Shown here piece after piece: positions 9,484 through 17,020 of a stretch of DNA of 44,668 bases; positions within the stretch are counted from its first letter, which is position 1, and every line of letters begins with the position of its first letter. The DNA lies in NCBI RefSeq assembly GCF_039962115.1, contig NZ_JAMPKJ010000049.1, positions 1 to 44,668 on the forward strand. Reading direction: 5' to 3'. Below the pieces are notes generated by a model. The model searched no databases and was not told the DNA's origin. It saw nothing but the letters and a program-made list of their open reading frames with translations. The position numbers and the translations under genes were made by a program. This DNA is from Funiculus sociatus GB2-C1. GTDB lineage: Bacteria > Cyanobacteriota > Cyanobacteriia > Cyanobacteriales > FACHB-T130.

Positions 9484-9623
9484 GGAACTTTGTCCACCCT
9501 CACCCGCGACTCCGATCCGCTCAAGCGGTCTCAGAGATTATCCTCGTTCCCAGCCTCTGACTGGAAGGGGCAACCATTTTTTTTCGTTTGCCTTTTTTGG
9601 TGCGGTTATCACGCTAAAATATT

Positions 9624-9637
9624 AGTACAAATGTACT
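9624..9637. promoter_or_regulatory. Candidate LexA box
   Basis: AGTACAAATGTACT fits the published cyanobacterial LexA consensus RGTACNNNDGTWCB at every position and is a near-perfect palindrome. No intact gene follows within 600 bases on the plus strand. The upstream surE gene ends 140 bases before. The site may belong to a lost SOS gene or a short transcript. Confidence 0.5.
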
Positions 9638-9790
9638 AAAAATAGTAGTACACTGTAGTCAAGGAGTTGCAGTCAAAGACACGTTAAGTGTATCGCCTGT
9701 GGTGAGAGGAAGAAAGCAAAGGAAACCCTACTTCGACAAAAAGCGAGAATGGTAAATGGGTACTCAGCTTATTTGATTTTACTCAGGCCT

Positions 9791-9909
9791 TATAGCAATT
9801 CAAGGGTTGGGTGCGATACATCTGTAAGGGCATGGCATTGCCATGTCCCTACCAAGGTGGCGAAAACAAAACAACCGCGATATATTCCACCCAGCCCAGA
9901 AACGCTATA
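9791..9909. mobile_element. MITE-like element, copy 2
   Basis: This 119-base element has the same layout and orientation as 5936-6053. The left end TATAGCAATTC pairs with the right end, TATAGCGTTTC on the opposite strand. The inverted homology extends inward through GGGTTGGGTG and CCACCCAGCCC. The central palindrome carries one mismatch relative to copy 1 (GCCATGTCCC). It is non-coding. Confidence 0.75.
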
Positions 9910-10243
9910 TTTACTGACACAACGGCTGCAAACCCTACAGCTTAACCGTTTGTCAGCCTTTTGAAAAAGCTTTCACGTACAAGCAAATAGCACTCGCTTT
10001 CATCGGGTGTAACTGATCCTAATCTCTTTAAAGCGATATTCCCGATTGTATCAACTAGGGATTACTGCCTAGATTTATTGTAAGTAATTGGCAGGAACAG
10101 CGTAGTACGGAGTCCGAGGCGAAGCGATCGCATTCCAAATAAATATTCTTCCAAAAAACTAAATAAACCACATCTTTCTAAGAGCAGCCAGCCTGCCAAA
10201 GTCCTGTATTACCCAACAATGAGCCATCAAGGAGGTAAAGAAG

Positions 10244-10657
10244 ATGATGAAGGAGTTTAAAGCCCCGTCTCTCGTGCTGCAATATCTGCTGGCAGGTTGC
10301 TGTCTGTTAACCAGTGGCTACCTATTAGCCACTCTCAACTTGCCTTTCAATCCGACCTCGGCACTTAAGGAACGGCAATCAGTACGTAGCACCACCGCCT
10401 GCACAGAAATTGTAAAGCCGAAGGCGACGCTATCGCGATCGCAATTAGCACGACTCTTAACAGTACCTGAGCGCAGCTCTCGGCGCAACGTGCAACAAAT
10501 CGTCAAAGAGCCTTATTGCCGCTTGCCGAATGTGAGCATTCGAGCAGGAGCCAAAACCGAGCGCGAAATTCACCCTTTGGCGTTTGATCCGCAAACATCG
10601 CTAGTCGTTCTTTATGAAGGAGAAACCTATGTGGGATATGGTTTTAAACGTCCTTAA
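10244..10657 (+). CDS. Conserved cyanobacterial membrane-anchored protein
   Basis: This is a 137-residue protein with one N-terminal hydrophobic segment (about 10-31), either an anchor or an uncleaved signal, followed by an extracytoplasmic domain. The start is well supported by GGAGG 7-10 bases upstream. The conserved-looking core reads LSRSQLARLLTVPERSSRR, then EPYCRLP, then PLAFDPQTSLVVLYEGETYVGYGF. I recognise this as a protein common in cyanobacteria, but know no function for it. Two cysteines (the one in CTEIV and the one in EPYC) may form a disulfide. It overlaps the next gene by 29 bases, so the two are probably translated together. Confidence 0.8.
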   Translation: MMKEFKAPSLVLQYLLAGCCLLTSGYLLATLNLPFNPTSALKERQSVRSTTACTEIVKPKATLSRSQLARLLTVPERSSRRNVQQIVKEPYCRLPNVSIRAGAKTEREIHPLAFDPQTSLVVLYEGETYVGYGFKRP

Positions 10658-11102
10658 AGACGAAAGGGCGATCGCATTCTCGATAGTGCTACTGACAGCT
10701 TTTGGCTGTACCCCAGCCTCAATGACAGAATCCCCCAGAGACATCCAGCTGTCCCAGAAGTGGGAACTGCAACCGGGGGATGTGGTGGCGGGTCGTCAGG
10801 TGCTGGGCGGTCTTGGTGACATCTCACTTGCCTTGAACGGCGATGCTATCTATGCGCCGTTTGATGGTCGGGTGCAGCCGTACAAACCAAATTGCGTAAT
10901 TTTCTCTAGCGAGGAGATGCCCGTTTACCTGTTTCGACTGTGCGGACTAAACCAGCAACATTTTGGATTTCGGCGTGCTGGTCAAGCCCTCGGTACTGGC
11001 GACGAATTGCGCTTGGCTCTGCTTACTAAGCAACCTGATGGTCGCTGGGCGATAGTTGAGCCTTCCAAAAAGATTATCGAAAAAATGTTACAGCCATCCT
11101 AA
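10629..11102 (+). CDS. Conserved secreted protein, beta-rich (lipoyl/M23-like) domain
   Basis: This protein has 157 residues from the ATG at 10629, which has GAAGGAG six bases upstream; an earlier in-frame start at 10614 lacks this. Residues 12-28 are hydrophobic and end AFGC, a poor lipobox, so it is either a lipoprotein or secreted. The body (GDVVAGRQVLGGLGDISLALNGDAIYAPFDGRV) resembles the beta-barrel of biotinyl/lipoyl or M23 folds, without the M23 metal ligands. It closes with KQPDGRWAIVEPS, a phrase I recall from conserved cyanobacterial proteins of unknown function. It overlaps the preceding gene and lies 67 bases before the M23 peptidase, suggesting an envelope operon. Confidence 0.75.
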   Translation: MWDMVLNVLKDERAIAFSIVLLTAFGCTPASMTESPRDIQLSQKWELQPGDVVAGRQVLGGLGDISLALNGDAIYAPFDGRVQPYKPNCVIFSSEEMPVYLFRLCGLNQQHFGFRRAGQALGTGDELRLALLTKQPDGRWAIVEPSKKIIEKMLQPS

Positions 11103-11110
11103 AAGTACCC

Positions 11111-11150
11111 AGACTTTGTTCGCCCTTGACTTTAGTCGTTCGCCGTTTTT
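11111..11150 (+). repeat. Decayed copy of the GACTTTAGTCG extragenic repeat
   Basis: The sequence GACTTTGTTCGCCC followed by TTGACTTTAGTCGTTCGCC and a T-run matches the right part of the repeat described at 12966 and 35279. It fills the spacer before the M23 gene. Confidence 0.5.
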
Positions 11151-11169
11151 ACGACCAAAGGACAAAACC

Positions 11170-12948
11170 ATGAAACTTAAGCTCATCAAAATTATTGCCA
11201 GTTTTCTAATGCTGGTGCTGGGAAGCCAATCGGCTCTAGCCGATGAAGTTTTGTTGGATTTTTCTGATCCAGATGCAAATGTTGTGCTTGCCACTCCTGA
11301 ACCTACCCCGACTGCATCCAGCCAAGAGGCTCTTTCCCATAGCCCTAACCGGGTGGGAGAGAATTCAACTAACCTGTTTTCTGCACCACAAAACCTTAGT
11401 AAAACAGGAATTTCAGAGAAAGGGTCGCTTTTTGAGAGCCGTGCTAACCCATCTCCTCCCGATCCTGTCGAGCTAAAATTCGAGGTGGAACCTGCTGCGC
11501 CTTCACCGAAAGTTATCCCAAAACCTGAGAAGCCATCAGTCAAAACTGACACTAAAAAGCAGCGATTCTCAACTTCCGCCGCCGTACTATTTGCCAATCG
11601 GAAATCCCCAGGAAGTATCGCAGTGGGAGCAGCAGAAGGCAACCTCACCCCTTCTGGAAAAGCCACATCACTGTATTCTGGTCATACAGATCCAGGCAAC
11701 CACGTTGTAAATAGAGGCTTTTGCAGCTGGAACCGCGCCAAGAATCTAACTGTACAACAAGCCGATCGGCGTTGTCTAAAGGCACTACAACGTCAATCAG
11801 CTAAGACAGAGCGATCGCTTTTCCGTGTAGGTATCGACCCAAAGATTGACTACCATGCTTTAGTCAACGGAACTGATTTGTGGAATCAATCCAACTCCGC
11901 CGGCCCCAGATTCGCTCGTGCGTACCAGAAAGCTTTGAAAAAAGGACTCACGGGGAAGAAAGCTTTAGTTAATGCGCGAGTCGAAGCATTTCGCAATCCA
12001 GCCGGAAAGCTAGATGCAAGTGGACTATTTGGCATCTGTGTCAGAGAGTCTTATTATAAGAACAAACTGCGCGGATATAGACCTTACTCAGAATCTTGGC
12101 GCTGGAGTTGCATTGCCCTCGATCAAGGACGACGAGTCGGGATAGTAAGGAAAGCCTTAAAAAGCAACATTGGAGCGATCGCGCAACAAGTAGAAAGCGA
12201 TACCCAGGCGCGTAGGCGCACAGGCGCACAGGAGACGTTTTCCCAATCTCCAATCCCTACAGACGCTCCTGTTTCCGATGAGAATCAGCTAGATTTCACC
12301 GTTCCTGACACCGGGAAGTCTACTCAAAGCCTACCCGAAAGCCGAGACAAGTCAGAGCCAGGATCACCATTACCTGATCCCGTAGGGTTAGACTTTGAAC
12401 CAATAACAGAGCAAGTCAGCATCGTACCAACTCAACCCATTATTACTGAGTCGGTTACTGATGATCCACCCAATCTGAGAAAGACACCCAAAATTGGGGA
12501 TAAAGTTGCAGGATACAGAGTGACATCCCGTTACGGAAAGCGGATTAATCCGATTAGTGGGCGATCGCATTTTCATGGTGGCGTAGACTTGGCAACTCCC
12601 AGGAACACCAACATCTACGCTATTGGCAAACTTGGAACTAAGACAACTTTGAAATGTTGGGAAGACATCAAAGGCGGAGGATTGGTAGCGACGATGACAA
12701 CTCCCAGTTTCCCGTCAAGGAAGTTTGACGCTCTGCACTTAGCTTGGTGTAAAGCGATCGCAAATGGCCCCAAGATTAAGGTAGATGCTGGGTCAATTGT
12801 CGGCGGTACTGGTAACACCGGACACAGCACTGGCCCTCATCTACATTTCCAGGTGCGCGATGCTGAAACAAGCAAGAAAATTTCTCCATCCAAAAGACAA
12901 ATTTCCTGGGTTTTAACCGGAAAGCAACCTAAATTATCGGTAGATTAA
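11170..12948 (+). CDS. M23 family metallopeptidase (LytM-like), secreted
   Basis: This protein has 592 residues from the ATG at 11170. That start begins a clear signal peptide (MKLKLIKIIASFLMLVLG...ALA) and has AAAGGA upstream; the longer frame from 11056 is unlikely. A proline-rich linker with recurring PDPV-[EG]-L-x-F phrases (about 97-115 and 397-410) surrounds a central cysteine-containing domain (about 175-335, NRGFCSWNRAKNL...CVRESYYKNKLRGYRPYSE). The C-terminal M23 domain has zinc ligands H469 and D473 (HGGVD) and H557-L-H559, so it should cut peptidoglycan cross-links. The central domain is not one I can name. A hairpin terminator follows. Confidence 0.85.
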   Translation: MKLKLIKIIASFLMLVLGSQSALADEVLLDFSDPDANVVLATPEPTPTASSQEALSHSPNRVGENSTNLFSAPQNLSKTGISEKGSLFESRANPSPPDPVELKFEVEPAAPSPKVIPKPEKPSVKTDTKKQRFSTSAAVLFANRKSPGSIAVGAAEGNLTPSGKATSLYSGHTDPGNHVVNRGFCSWNRAKNLTVQQADRRCLKALQRQSAKTERSLFRVGIDPKIDYHALVNGTDLWNQSNSAGPRFARAYQKALKKGLTGKKALVNARVEAFRNPAGKLDASGLFGICVRESYYKNKLRGYRPYSESWRWSCIALDQGRRVGIVRKALKSNIGAIAQQVESDTQARRRTGAQETFSQSPIPTDAPVSDENQLDFTVPDTGKSTQSLPESRDKSEPGSPLPDPVGLDFEPITEQVSIVPTQPIITESVTDDPPNLRKTPKIGDKVAGYRVTSRYGKRINPISGRSHFHGGVDLATPRNTNIYAIGKLGTKTTLKCWEDIKGGGLVATMTTPSFPSRKFDALHLAWCKAIANGPKIKVDAGSIVGGTGNTGHSTGPHLHFQVRDAETSKKISPSKRQISWVLTGKQPKLSVD

Positions 12949-12965
12949 TACCATTCCCCTAATTT

Positions 12966-12993
12966 CAAAGACCGCGAAGGCGGTCTTTGTTTA
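12966..12993 (+). terminator. Hairpin terminator after the M23 gene
   Basis: CAAAGACCGC (12966-12975) pairs with GCGGTCTTTG (12980-12989) across a GAAG loop and is followed by TTTA. It also forms the left half of an extragenic repeat. Confidence 0.6.
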
Positions 12994-13024
12994 TGCGGTT
13001 GCGACTTTGGTCGTCAGGCGTTTT
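12966..13024 (+). repeat. Extragenic repeat: paired hairpin plus GCGACTTTxGTCG
   Basis: A first hairpin (AAAGACCGC/GCGGTCTTT) is followed by GCGGTTGCGACTTTGGTCGTCAGG and a T-run. The same two-part layout occurs at 35279-35332, with related or decayed copies at 11111, 19551, 35215 and 35979. Confidence 0.65.
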
Positions 13025-13047
13025 TACTAACTTGTTCACATCCTTAA

Positions 13048-13758
13048 ATGATTGGTATGAATATCATGAAAAATTTCAAATTAATTCAAGTAATAGTAAT
13101 TTACCTTTTACTAGGACTTGCTAGTAGTTGTTCTTCAGATAATCTCTCTAAAGCCCCAGTGGAATCCCCCGCTTCTTTGAATGTTGCCGAGCAACCTGTT
13201 GTGACGGAGAAAGAAAATACAGATAAGAAAGGCGAAAGCAATGAACAAGAAGCTGCGCGTGATATAACTTACAACCCTATAACACCTGAAGATAATGATG
13301 CTGTTAAAGATCAGAAGTCATTTATTGCACATATTAGGTATGTAAATATTCCTTATTGGGTTAGGAAGTCCTTTTTTGATAAGGGATTAAACAAAACTTA
13401 TAATATTCATTTTAGAGATATCCGACAGCTATATTTGCGGGGTGACTTTAACGGAGATAATAAAATAGATATTGCTCTAATGCTCGCAGAGAAAAAGCCT
13501 CAAGGTGAAACACAGTTTTTTAATCTGGCGATGGCAATTTTTCATGGTGGAACCAAAGAAGTTATTTTAATCAACAAAGAGCTTGGTGCTGATGATGTTT
13601 GGGAAGTTATTCCAAGAGCTGAGGCTGCTAAATATAATGCCTCGATTCCCTCGTCTTGGAAACAAGGAGAGGGGATTTCTCTCTCCAAAGCAGCATCATC
13701 CAGTAGATTATTCTATTGGGATGGCAAGCAATACACTTATTATGCAACCAGTGATTAA
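13048..13758 (+). CDS. Putative lipoprotein with calcium-loop-like motif
   Basis: This protein has 236 residues. The N-terminus has a hydrophobic stretch ending LASSC, a plausible but not ideal lipobox. In-frame ATGs at 13057 and 13066 are also possible starts, and none has a clear ribosome site. After a charged low-complexity linker, the domain contains YLRGDFNGDNKIDIAL (about 130-145), a D-x-N-x-D-x-x-D loop like those in FG-GAP/VCBS or dockerin calcium sites. I do not recognise the family. Its base composition is more AT-rich than neighbouring genes. It is convergent with hflX. Confidence 0.7.
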   Translation: MIGMNIMKNFKLIQVIVIYLLLGLASSCSSDNLSKAPVESPASLNVAEQPVVTEKENTDKKGESNEQEAARDITYNPITPEDNDAVKDQKSFIAHIRYVNIPYWVRKSFFDKGLNKTYNIHFRDIRQLYLRGDFNGDNKIDIALMLAEKKPQGETQFFNLAMAIFHGGTKEVILINKELGADDVWEVIPRAEAAKYNASIPSSWKQGEGISLSKAASSSRLFYWDGKQYTYYATSD

Positions 13759-13824
13759 GGTTTAACTTAAGAGGGCGTTTAATCCCATTTTATTTTCTTA
13801 AGGCTAAGCATTTGATACCCCAAA

Positions 13825-13847
13825 CCCCCCTAAAAAAGGGGGGCTAT
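13825..13847. terminator. Bidirectional hairpin terminator
   Basis: CCCCCC (13825-13830) and GGGGGG (13838-13843) pair across TAAAAAA, between the convergent lipoprotein and hflX genes. It could stop transcription from either side. Confidence 0.5.
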
Positions 13848-13880
13848 TGTTAAGTATTTTTTGCATGAGAACCCAGCGGC

Positions 13881-15587
13881 TTAGCCGGGCGCGATCGCAT
13901 AGTGAACCAGTTGGCTGATGCGGTGACGCAGAGTTTCTAAACCCAGGCGATCGCTTGCGGAAATAAACACCCCTTGGGGAAACTCCTCTTTTGCCAGTAC
14001 CAGAGTATCGCCATCCACTTGATCCATCTTGTTAAAAACAATCAACGATGGCCCCGGCGTTACTGGCATTTCTGACAAAATCGCCATCACAGAACGAATC
14101 TGGCTTTGCCAAGCTGGATGAGACAAATCCACCACATGAAGCAGCGCATCCGCTTCTGTCACCTCTTCCAATGTGGCACGGAAAGCATCCATCAAGGAAG
14201 GCGGTAACTCGTGAATAAATCCCACTGTGTCTGTAATCACAATCTGCTGCGCCTCGTCTGTCACCGCATCGGGTATGACTAAACGCCGCGTAGTCGGGTC
14301 TAGAGTTGCAAACAACTGGTCTGCTGTGTAAACTTCAGCATTAGTTAGCACATTCAGCAACGTAGATTTACCAGCATTGGTATATCCAACTAAGGCAATT
14401 GAAGGAACATCCTGATGTTGCCGTTGTAAACGTAAGCGGGAACGGTGCGCTTGCAGCTGGTTCACTTGCTGTTGCAGTCTGGCAATGCGACGCTGAATTC
14501 CCCGGCGCTCAGTTTCTAACTTGGTTTCACCAGGCCCCCTAGTACCGATACCGCCACCGAGTCGAGACATCGCTTGACCGCGACCAGTCAGGCGCGGCAG
14601 CATATATTCCATTTGCGCCAATTCTACCTGCAACTTACCAGCACCAGACTGAGCGCGTTGGGCAAAAATATCCAAAATCACCTCAGTCCGGTCTACCACG
14701 CGGATACCAGTCTGAGTTTCCAGATTGCGGACTTGCGCGGGTGAGAGGTCGCGGTCAAAGACGATCAGGTTAACTCCCAGTGTTTGTGCAGTCAGGGCAA
14801 TTTCTTGCACCTTACCTTCCCCAACCACGGTCTGAGGATGGGGACGGGGACGTTTTTGCTGCATTGTTTCCAACACTTGCCCCCCAGCGGTGTCCACCAA
14901 CCGCGCTAATTCTTCCAATCCATCTTGGAATTGCAGGGGTGTCATGTCTTGAGTCATCAACCCCACCAGAAGGACGCGATCGCGATCGCTGTCTACTTGC
15001 TTGGCAACAAATTCTCGCTGAAACTCGGCTTCTAGTCCATCCACCAGTTCCAGAAAATCCTGGTTACTCAGCGCATCCAGGCTCATCGGTGGCGACAGAT
15101 TCCAAATTGCTTCCGGATGAGGAACTAGGTGAGCTAGATAAGTTTCTTTGATGTAACCTGTGGCTCCCCCACCGCGTCGCTCAAACCCTCCCCCAGTCAG
15201 CGATAGCACTGCCAGCACGTCTAGCCGTTGCATTGCCATTGCGGTCAATGCAGCTTCACTCGGTGCTTCTGATTTCAGTTGAGTAGATATGCAGCGAATA
15301 CCACTGAGTCGTTCTGCACCGTAACGAGGCAATTCTAGAGCGGGAATCTGCGTTTGTCTGGGGGTTCCCACTCCGACGCGAATCACCTGTCCCCGGCGAT
15401 TAATGTAGACGGATACAGGCTGATTGATTTCGGTGCTAATTGCTGCCAACCGCTGGGCGAATTCCGCTGTCGTAATGTGATCGCCTGGTAGCCGCTGATG
15501 ATAAAGTTTCTCTAGCTGCTTCAGCTGGCTGGACTTTAAACCTTGAAGATTACCGTAGATGGTTTCGATAGGCGTTTTGTGCCAGAT
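13881..15587 (-). CDS. hflX: Ribosome-associated GTPase HflX, non-canonical start proposed
   Basis: HflX is a GTPase that binds the 50S subunit and rescues or splits stalled ribosomes. From TTG at 15449 the protein has 522 residues. It has an N-terminal domain, the glycine-rich RGGGATGYIKE and GGIGTRGPGETKLE segments of the linker helices, then G1 GYTNAGKS, G3 DTVGF and G4 NKMD. The frame stays open a further 46 codons upstream with sequence typical of cyanobacterial HflX (ETIYGNLQGLKSSQLKQL, YHQRLPGD, EFAQRLAA), yet no ATG, GTG or TTG occurs there. An ATC at 15587-15585 lies seven bases after AGGAG (15599-15595), so I place the start there. TTG at 15449 is the canonical alternative. Confidence 0.9.
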   Translation of the reverse strand: MWHKTPIETIYGNLQGLKSSQLKQLEKLYHQRLPGDHITTAEFAQRLAAISTEINQPVSVYINRRGQVIRVGVGTPRQTQIPALELPRYGAERLSGIRCISTQLKSEAPSEAALTAMAMQRLDVLAVLSLTGGGFERRGGGATGYIKETYLAHLVPHPEAIWNLSPPMSLDALSNQDFLELVDGLEAEFQREFVAKQVDSDRDRVLLVGLMTQDMTPLQFQDGLEELARLVDTAGGQVLETMQQKRPRPHPQTVVGEGKVQEIALTAQTLGVNLIVFDRDLSPAQVRNLETQTGIRVVDRTEVILDIFAQRAQSGAGKLQVELAQMEYMLPRLTGRGQAMSRLGGGIGTRGPGETKLETERRGIQRRIARLQQQVNQLQAHRSRLRLQRQHQDVPSIALVGYTNAGKSTLLNVLTNAEVYTADQLFATLDPTTRRLVIPDAVTDEAQQIVITDTVGFIHELPPSLMDAFRATLEEVTEADALLHVVDLSHPAWQSQIRSVMAILSEMPVTPGPSLIVFNKMDQVDGDTLVLAKEEFPQGVFISASDRLGLETLRHRISQLVHYAIAPG

Positions 15588-15664
15588 AACCTGGCTCCTG
15601 AATTCTATAAATTTATTTTACTAATTTCCTGCTACAAGGGAGAGGGGAAAATACCCATTCCCGA

Positions 15665-16099
15665 TTACCAATTACCCACTTTCTGAATTAGTCTTTGCCA
15701 AAGGGATGTCTTTTTGATTCCCAAGACTTTGTCATAGCTGGCGTAAGCTTGTTTGTAACGCCCCAACCCATGTAGCGCTGCGCCTCGAAACATCCAAGCT
15801 TCTTTATCTTCTGGTGCAATTTCTAAAGCTTTGTCACAACTTGTTAACGCTTCTTCATAGCGTTTGAGGTGAATTAACACCACGCCTCGGAACGTCCAAG
15901 CTGCTTGATTTTTTGGGGCCAGTTTTACAGCTTTGTCAAAGCAAATCAGCGCTTCTTCGTTGCGTCCTAAGTTAGCCAGCGCTTCGCCACGACGGTACCA
16001 GATTTCGTGGTCGTCGGAGTCAATTCCCAGCGGTTGCTCGTAGCGCCCTAATCTACGCATAGGTATTTTTACGCCAGTAAACTTGGCTTCAGAAGACAT
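15665..16099 (-). CDS. Tetratricopeptide repeat protein
   Basis: This protein has 144 residues, with about three TPR units from residue 30 to 130: WYRRGEALANLGRNEEALICFDKAV, then WTFRGVVLIHLKRYEEALTSCDKAL, then WMFRGAALHGLGRYKQAYASYDKVL. The first 28 residues look like a broken TPR unit, so this may be a shortened relative of longer TPR genes such as the one at 17007. It has no signal peptide or enzymatic domain. It is a protein-binding scaffold with unknown partners. It lies upstream of hflX on the same strand. Confidence 0.8.
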   Translation of the reverse strand: MSSEAKFTGVKIPMRRLGRYEQPLGIDSDDHEIWYRRGEALANLGRNEEALICFDKAVKLAPKNQAAWTFRGVVLIHLKRYEEALTSCDKALEIAPEDKEAWMFRGAALHGLGRYKQAYASYDKVLGIKKTSLWQRLIQKVGNW

Positions 16100-16167
16100 T
16101 AGTCTATTTTACGATGGGTTTTTCCTCTGGGATCGTTATGTTAAGGGATGCGAAGTAGAGGATGGGT

Positions 16168-16212
16168 GCGGATGCGATCGCGCTTTGCGGTGAGTGAGAA
16201 TGCGATCGCGCT
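16168..16212. repeat. HIP1-bounded repeat, copy 1
   Basis: Two GCGATCGCG sites flank GGTGAGTGAG. The same arrangement occurs at 16634-16677 on either side of the small membrane-protein gene, with about 80 percent similarity by eye. Confidence 0.55.
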
Positions 16213-16268
16213 TATCTACTGATTCAACCATTAATTTGGTTAGCCAATCTACTAATAATGCAAAAAAC

Positions 16269-16538
16269 CTAGACGATTGCACGAACTAGACGTATTACGA
16301 AAGCTCCGCTTATGCCCTTGACTAAAAATACTATCCAATCATTAGGTTGTTGAAAAGTTTCTGAGGCAACCTTATATCCAATTCCTGCTATTGCTCCTAA
16401 AATCAAAAGCCTACCAAAATCTACTATTAATTGATTACGCTGATTATTTATTTTTAATTGTATATAAAAATTCGTTGTATCTACAATCAAAAAATAACCT
16501 ATAGCTGAAAAAACTAATAACCCTACTAAATACTTCAT
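16269..16538 (-). CDS. Small membrane protein, unknown
   Basis: This 89-residue protein has three hydrophobic segments (about 2-20, 42-60 and 67-88), so it is probably an inner-membrane protein. AAAGGA lies 11 bases upstream of the ATG. No family is recognised. It sits between two copies of a HIP1-bounded repeat and beside a MazF-type toxin gene on the same strand. It is AT-rich compared with its neighbours, which could mean recent arrival. Confidence 0.6.
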   Translation of the reverse strand: MKYLVGLLVFSAIGYFLIVDTTNFYIQLKINNQRNQLIVDFGRLLILGAIAGIGYKVASETFQQPNDWIVFLVKGISGAFVIRLVRAIV

Positions 16539-16633
16539 AAAATACTATATCCTTTAAAATTGTCAATTTGTAGCATTTCTCATCGAAAATAATTATAAAG
16601 ACAAATTTTAAATGTTATGCCTGGGTTGGTGGA

Positions 16634-16677
16634 GTGCGCGATCGCGTTTGTGAGGTGAGTGAGGATGCGATCGCGCA
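16634..16677. repeat. HIP1-bounded repeat, copy 2
   Basis: GCGCGATCGCG and GCGATCGCGC flank GAGGTGAGTGAG. It matches the copy at 16168-16212 and abuts the end of the toxin gene. Confidence 0.55.
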
Positions 16678-16678
16678 A

Positions 16679-17020
16679 TCAGTCACTCAGCAGCTTGCAC
16701 AGCTTTTCAGCAATTTTCACCTGCGTATCAGATGACAATTCACCCAATTTTCGCTGGATTACGGTTGTAGAAACTGTTACCATTTGATGCAATCTGATAG
16801 TCGATGGTACGCGCAACCCTGAAGCACCAAAATCGGGATGGGCGCTATCTAACAGGATATCTGTTTCCAGTAAGCTAGATGGAATACGACTGGTAATATA
16901 AGCTAAGATGATGTGCCTTTTAGCTCCTACTGGGTTAGTTAAGCAAACGGCTGGACGCACCTTATTAGTCGATAAATCATCATAAGGAAAAGGTGCTAGA
17001 AAAATTTTACCTTTCGTCAT
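16679..17020 (-). CDS. PemK/MazF-family mRNA interferase toxin
   Basis: This 113-residue protein has the MazF/PemK barrel. It starts GKIFLAPFPYDDLSTNKVRPAVCLTN, with the conserved K-x-R-P-A-V strand after the first loop. It continues through ITSRIP, a D-[IL]-L-L-D strand and SGLRVPSTIRLHQMVTV to KLGELS. Toxins of this type cleave RNA and are held in check by a partner protein encoded just upstream. Here the upstream gene is a TPR protein, and the toxin ATG lies 14 bases inside its end, with no ribosome site of its own. Translation is therefore likely coupled to the TPR gene. Confidence 0.88.
   Translation of the reverse strand: MTKGKIFLAPFPYDDLSTNKVRPAVCLTNPVGAKRHIILAYITSRIPSSLLETDILLDSAHPDFGASGLRVPSTIRLHQMVTVSTTVIQRKLGELSSDTQVKIAEKLCKLLSD

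Larger units (their letters stand above)
9484..10243. other. Gene-poor 760-base spacer
   Basis: No gene is supported. The stretch contains a small hairpin of a type I recall as common in cyanobacterial spacers (TTCCCAG/CTGGAA, 9547-9566), a LexA-type box at 9624-9637, the second MITE copy at 9791-9909, and a HIP1 site near 10123. A 71-codon frame starting at 9749 has only 14 codons before it enters the MITE, so it may be what is left of a gene. Confidence 0.5.

Noticed and set aside
9749-9964. 71-codon plus-strand reading frame
   Set aside because: All but the first 14 codons and the tail are MITE sequence; at best the start of a broken gene.
11088-11666. 192-codon minus-strand frame
   Set aside because: Shadow of the M23 gene; serine- and threonine-rich sequence follows from the proline-rich linker on the other strand.
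13048-13758. Dockerin or cellulosome component
   Set aside because: Only one D-x-N-x-D-x-x-D loop is present and the rest does not fit a dockerin; kept as a lipoprotein of unknown function.
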